From positions 1-6,655 of the forward strand of contig CAZXMB010000165.1 in the NCBI GenBank assembly GCA_964641715.1: 6,655 bases of DNA, in the 5' to 3' direction. Below the pieces are notes generated by a model, which saw only the letters and a list, made by a program, of their open reading frames with translations, was not told the DNA's origin and did not search any database. How positions within the stretch are numbered: position 1 is the stretch's first letter; each line of letters begins with the position of its first letter. Of this stretch, positions 6,489-6,655 are shown in pieces. This stretch comes from CAZXMB01 sp964641715. Lineage in GTDB: Bacteria > Desulfobacterota > BSN033 > UBA1163. Position numbers and translations under genes: made by a program.

Positions 6489-6527
6489 GAAAAAGGGAAA
6501 ACCGACAGGCCAGATTTTCCCTTTTTC
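6489..6527 (-). promoter_or_regulatory. Perfect 13-bp inverted repeat in the PBP1A leader
   Basis: GAAAAAGGGAAAA (6489-6501) is exactly complementary to TTTTCCCTTTTTC (6515-6527), with a 13-base loop. In the direction of the PBP gene it forms a hairpin whose 3' arm carries a T run and ends 17 bases before the start codon. It could act as an attenuator or a terminator of upstream transcription, or mask the translation start, which lacks an evident Shine-Dalgarno. Only the repeat is seen; the role is inferred. Confidence 0.5.
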
Positions 6528-6553
6528 GATGAAACCTGACGGGTGACCGGCAA

Positions 6554-6594
6554 GTGCCCCTTGACCACGCCTTGTAGGCGGGGTCAAGGGGCAC
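6554..6594. repeat. 41-base near-perfect palindrome
   Basis: GTGCCCCTTGACC (6554-6566) pairs with GGTCAAGGGGCAC (6582-6594). After one A-G mismatch, the stem continues with CGCC (6568-6571) and GGCG (6577-6580) around loop TTGTA. That is 17 paired bases in all, very stable on either strand. No T tract follows on either side, so it is not a classic intrinsic terminator. It may be part of a mobile-element end or a dispersed palindromic repeat. Confidence 0.7.
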
Positions 6595-6619
6595 AATATA
6601 AATGAGATTTCCTTTCCGG

Positions 6620-6648
6620 GAAGCCCCGCCCTGTGGGCGGGGAGCTTC
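6620..6648. repeat. GC-rich hairpin at right edge, IS200/IS605-end-like
   Basis: CCCCGCCC (6624-6631) pairs perfectly with GGGCGGGG (6635-6642) around loop TGT. The stem continues outward as GAAG (6620-6623) with CTTC (6645-6648) across a two-base AG bulge. The hairpin is followed at once by AC, giving TTCAC at 6646-6650. A subterminal imperfect hairpin next to a short TTCAC-like cleavage site is the layout of IS200/IS605-type element ends. No tnpA or tnpB gene is visible here, so the assignment is a resemblance only. Confidence 0.4.
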
Positions 6649-6655
6649 ACTATTT

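Noticed and set aside
6472..6594. Start of PBP1A at ATG 6594, giving 41 extra residues
   Set aside because: The extension is not typical of class A PBPs, runs through a 41-base palindrome and puts a long atypical segment before the basic tail. ATG 6471 starts directly at the basic tail and membrane helix.

Overview
The window looks like a chromosomal segment of a Gram-negative, probably anaerobic bacterium, most like the Desulfobacterota / former Deltaproteobacteria. This is inferred from a periplasmic-type lipoprotein protease, a class A PBP with a lysine-rich cytoplasmic tail, a phosphofructokinase with pyrophosphate-type residues, and above all an apparent selenoprotein. No taxonomic marker such as 16S rRNA is present, so the placement is tentative.

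Layout. Positions 1-54 (minus strand) hold the first 18 codons of a gene that resembles the N-terminus of an IS1380-type transposase, with its own ribosome binding site and promoter-like boxes (about 59-148). A tRNA-Thr(CGU) lies at 228-302. Two bases after its CCA end begins the ribosome binding site of a thioredoxin-fold gene (315-761). That gene has an in-frame TGA (465-467) exactly where the first cysteine of a thioredoxin CxxC motif belongs, followed by a SECIS-like hairpin at 484-501. I read it as a secreted UxxC selenoprotein. It is followed after 3 bases by an M48 metalloprotease lipoprotein (765-2216), then a GNAT acetyltransferase (2254-2730) and a group III-like phosphofructokinase (2746-3855). 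Gaps of 3, 37 and 15 bases suggest one transcription unit, possibly starting at the tRNA promoter. After a 150-base convergent intergenic region with only weak hairpins, a penicillin-binding protein 1A gene fills 4006-6471 on the minus strand. Its 5' side (6472-6655) has no gene but carries three strong inverted repeats. The outermost, at the window edge, resembles the end hairpin of an IS200/IS605-type element.

How the genes fit together. Three of the five well-supported proteins act at or outside the inner membrane: the exported thioredoxin-like selenoprotein, the lipoprotein protease and PBP1A. The tight pairing of the first two suggests a joint role in disulfide handling and quality control of envelope proteins. 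The acetyltransferase and phosphofructokinase are cytoplasmic and have no obvious link to that role. The main observation is the selenocysteine codon. Ordinary start-to-stop gene calling would truncate or split this gene and miss its active site. TGA ends the GNAT gene normally, so it is a stop codon in this genome and the genetic code is not altered.
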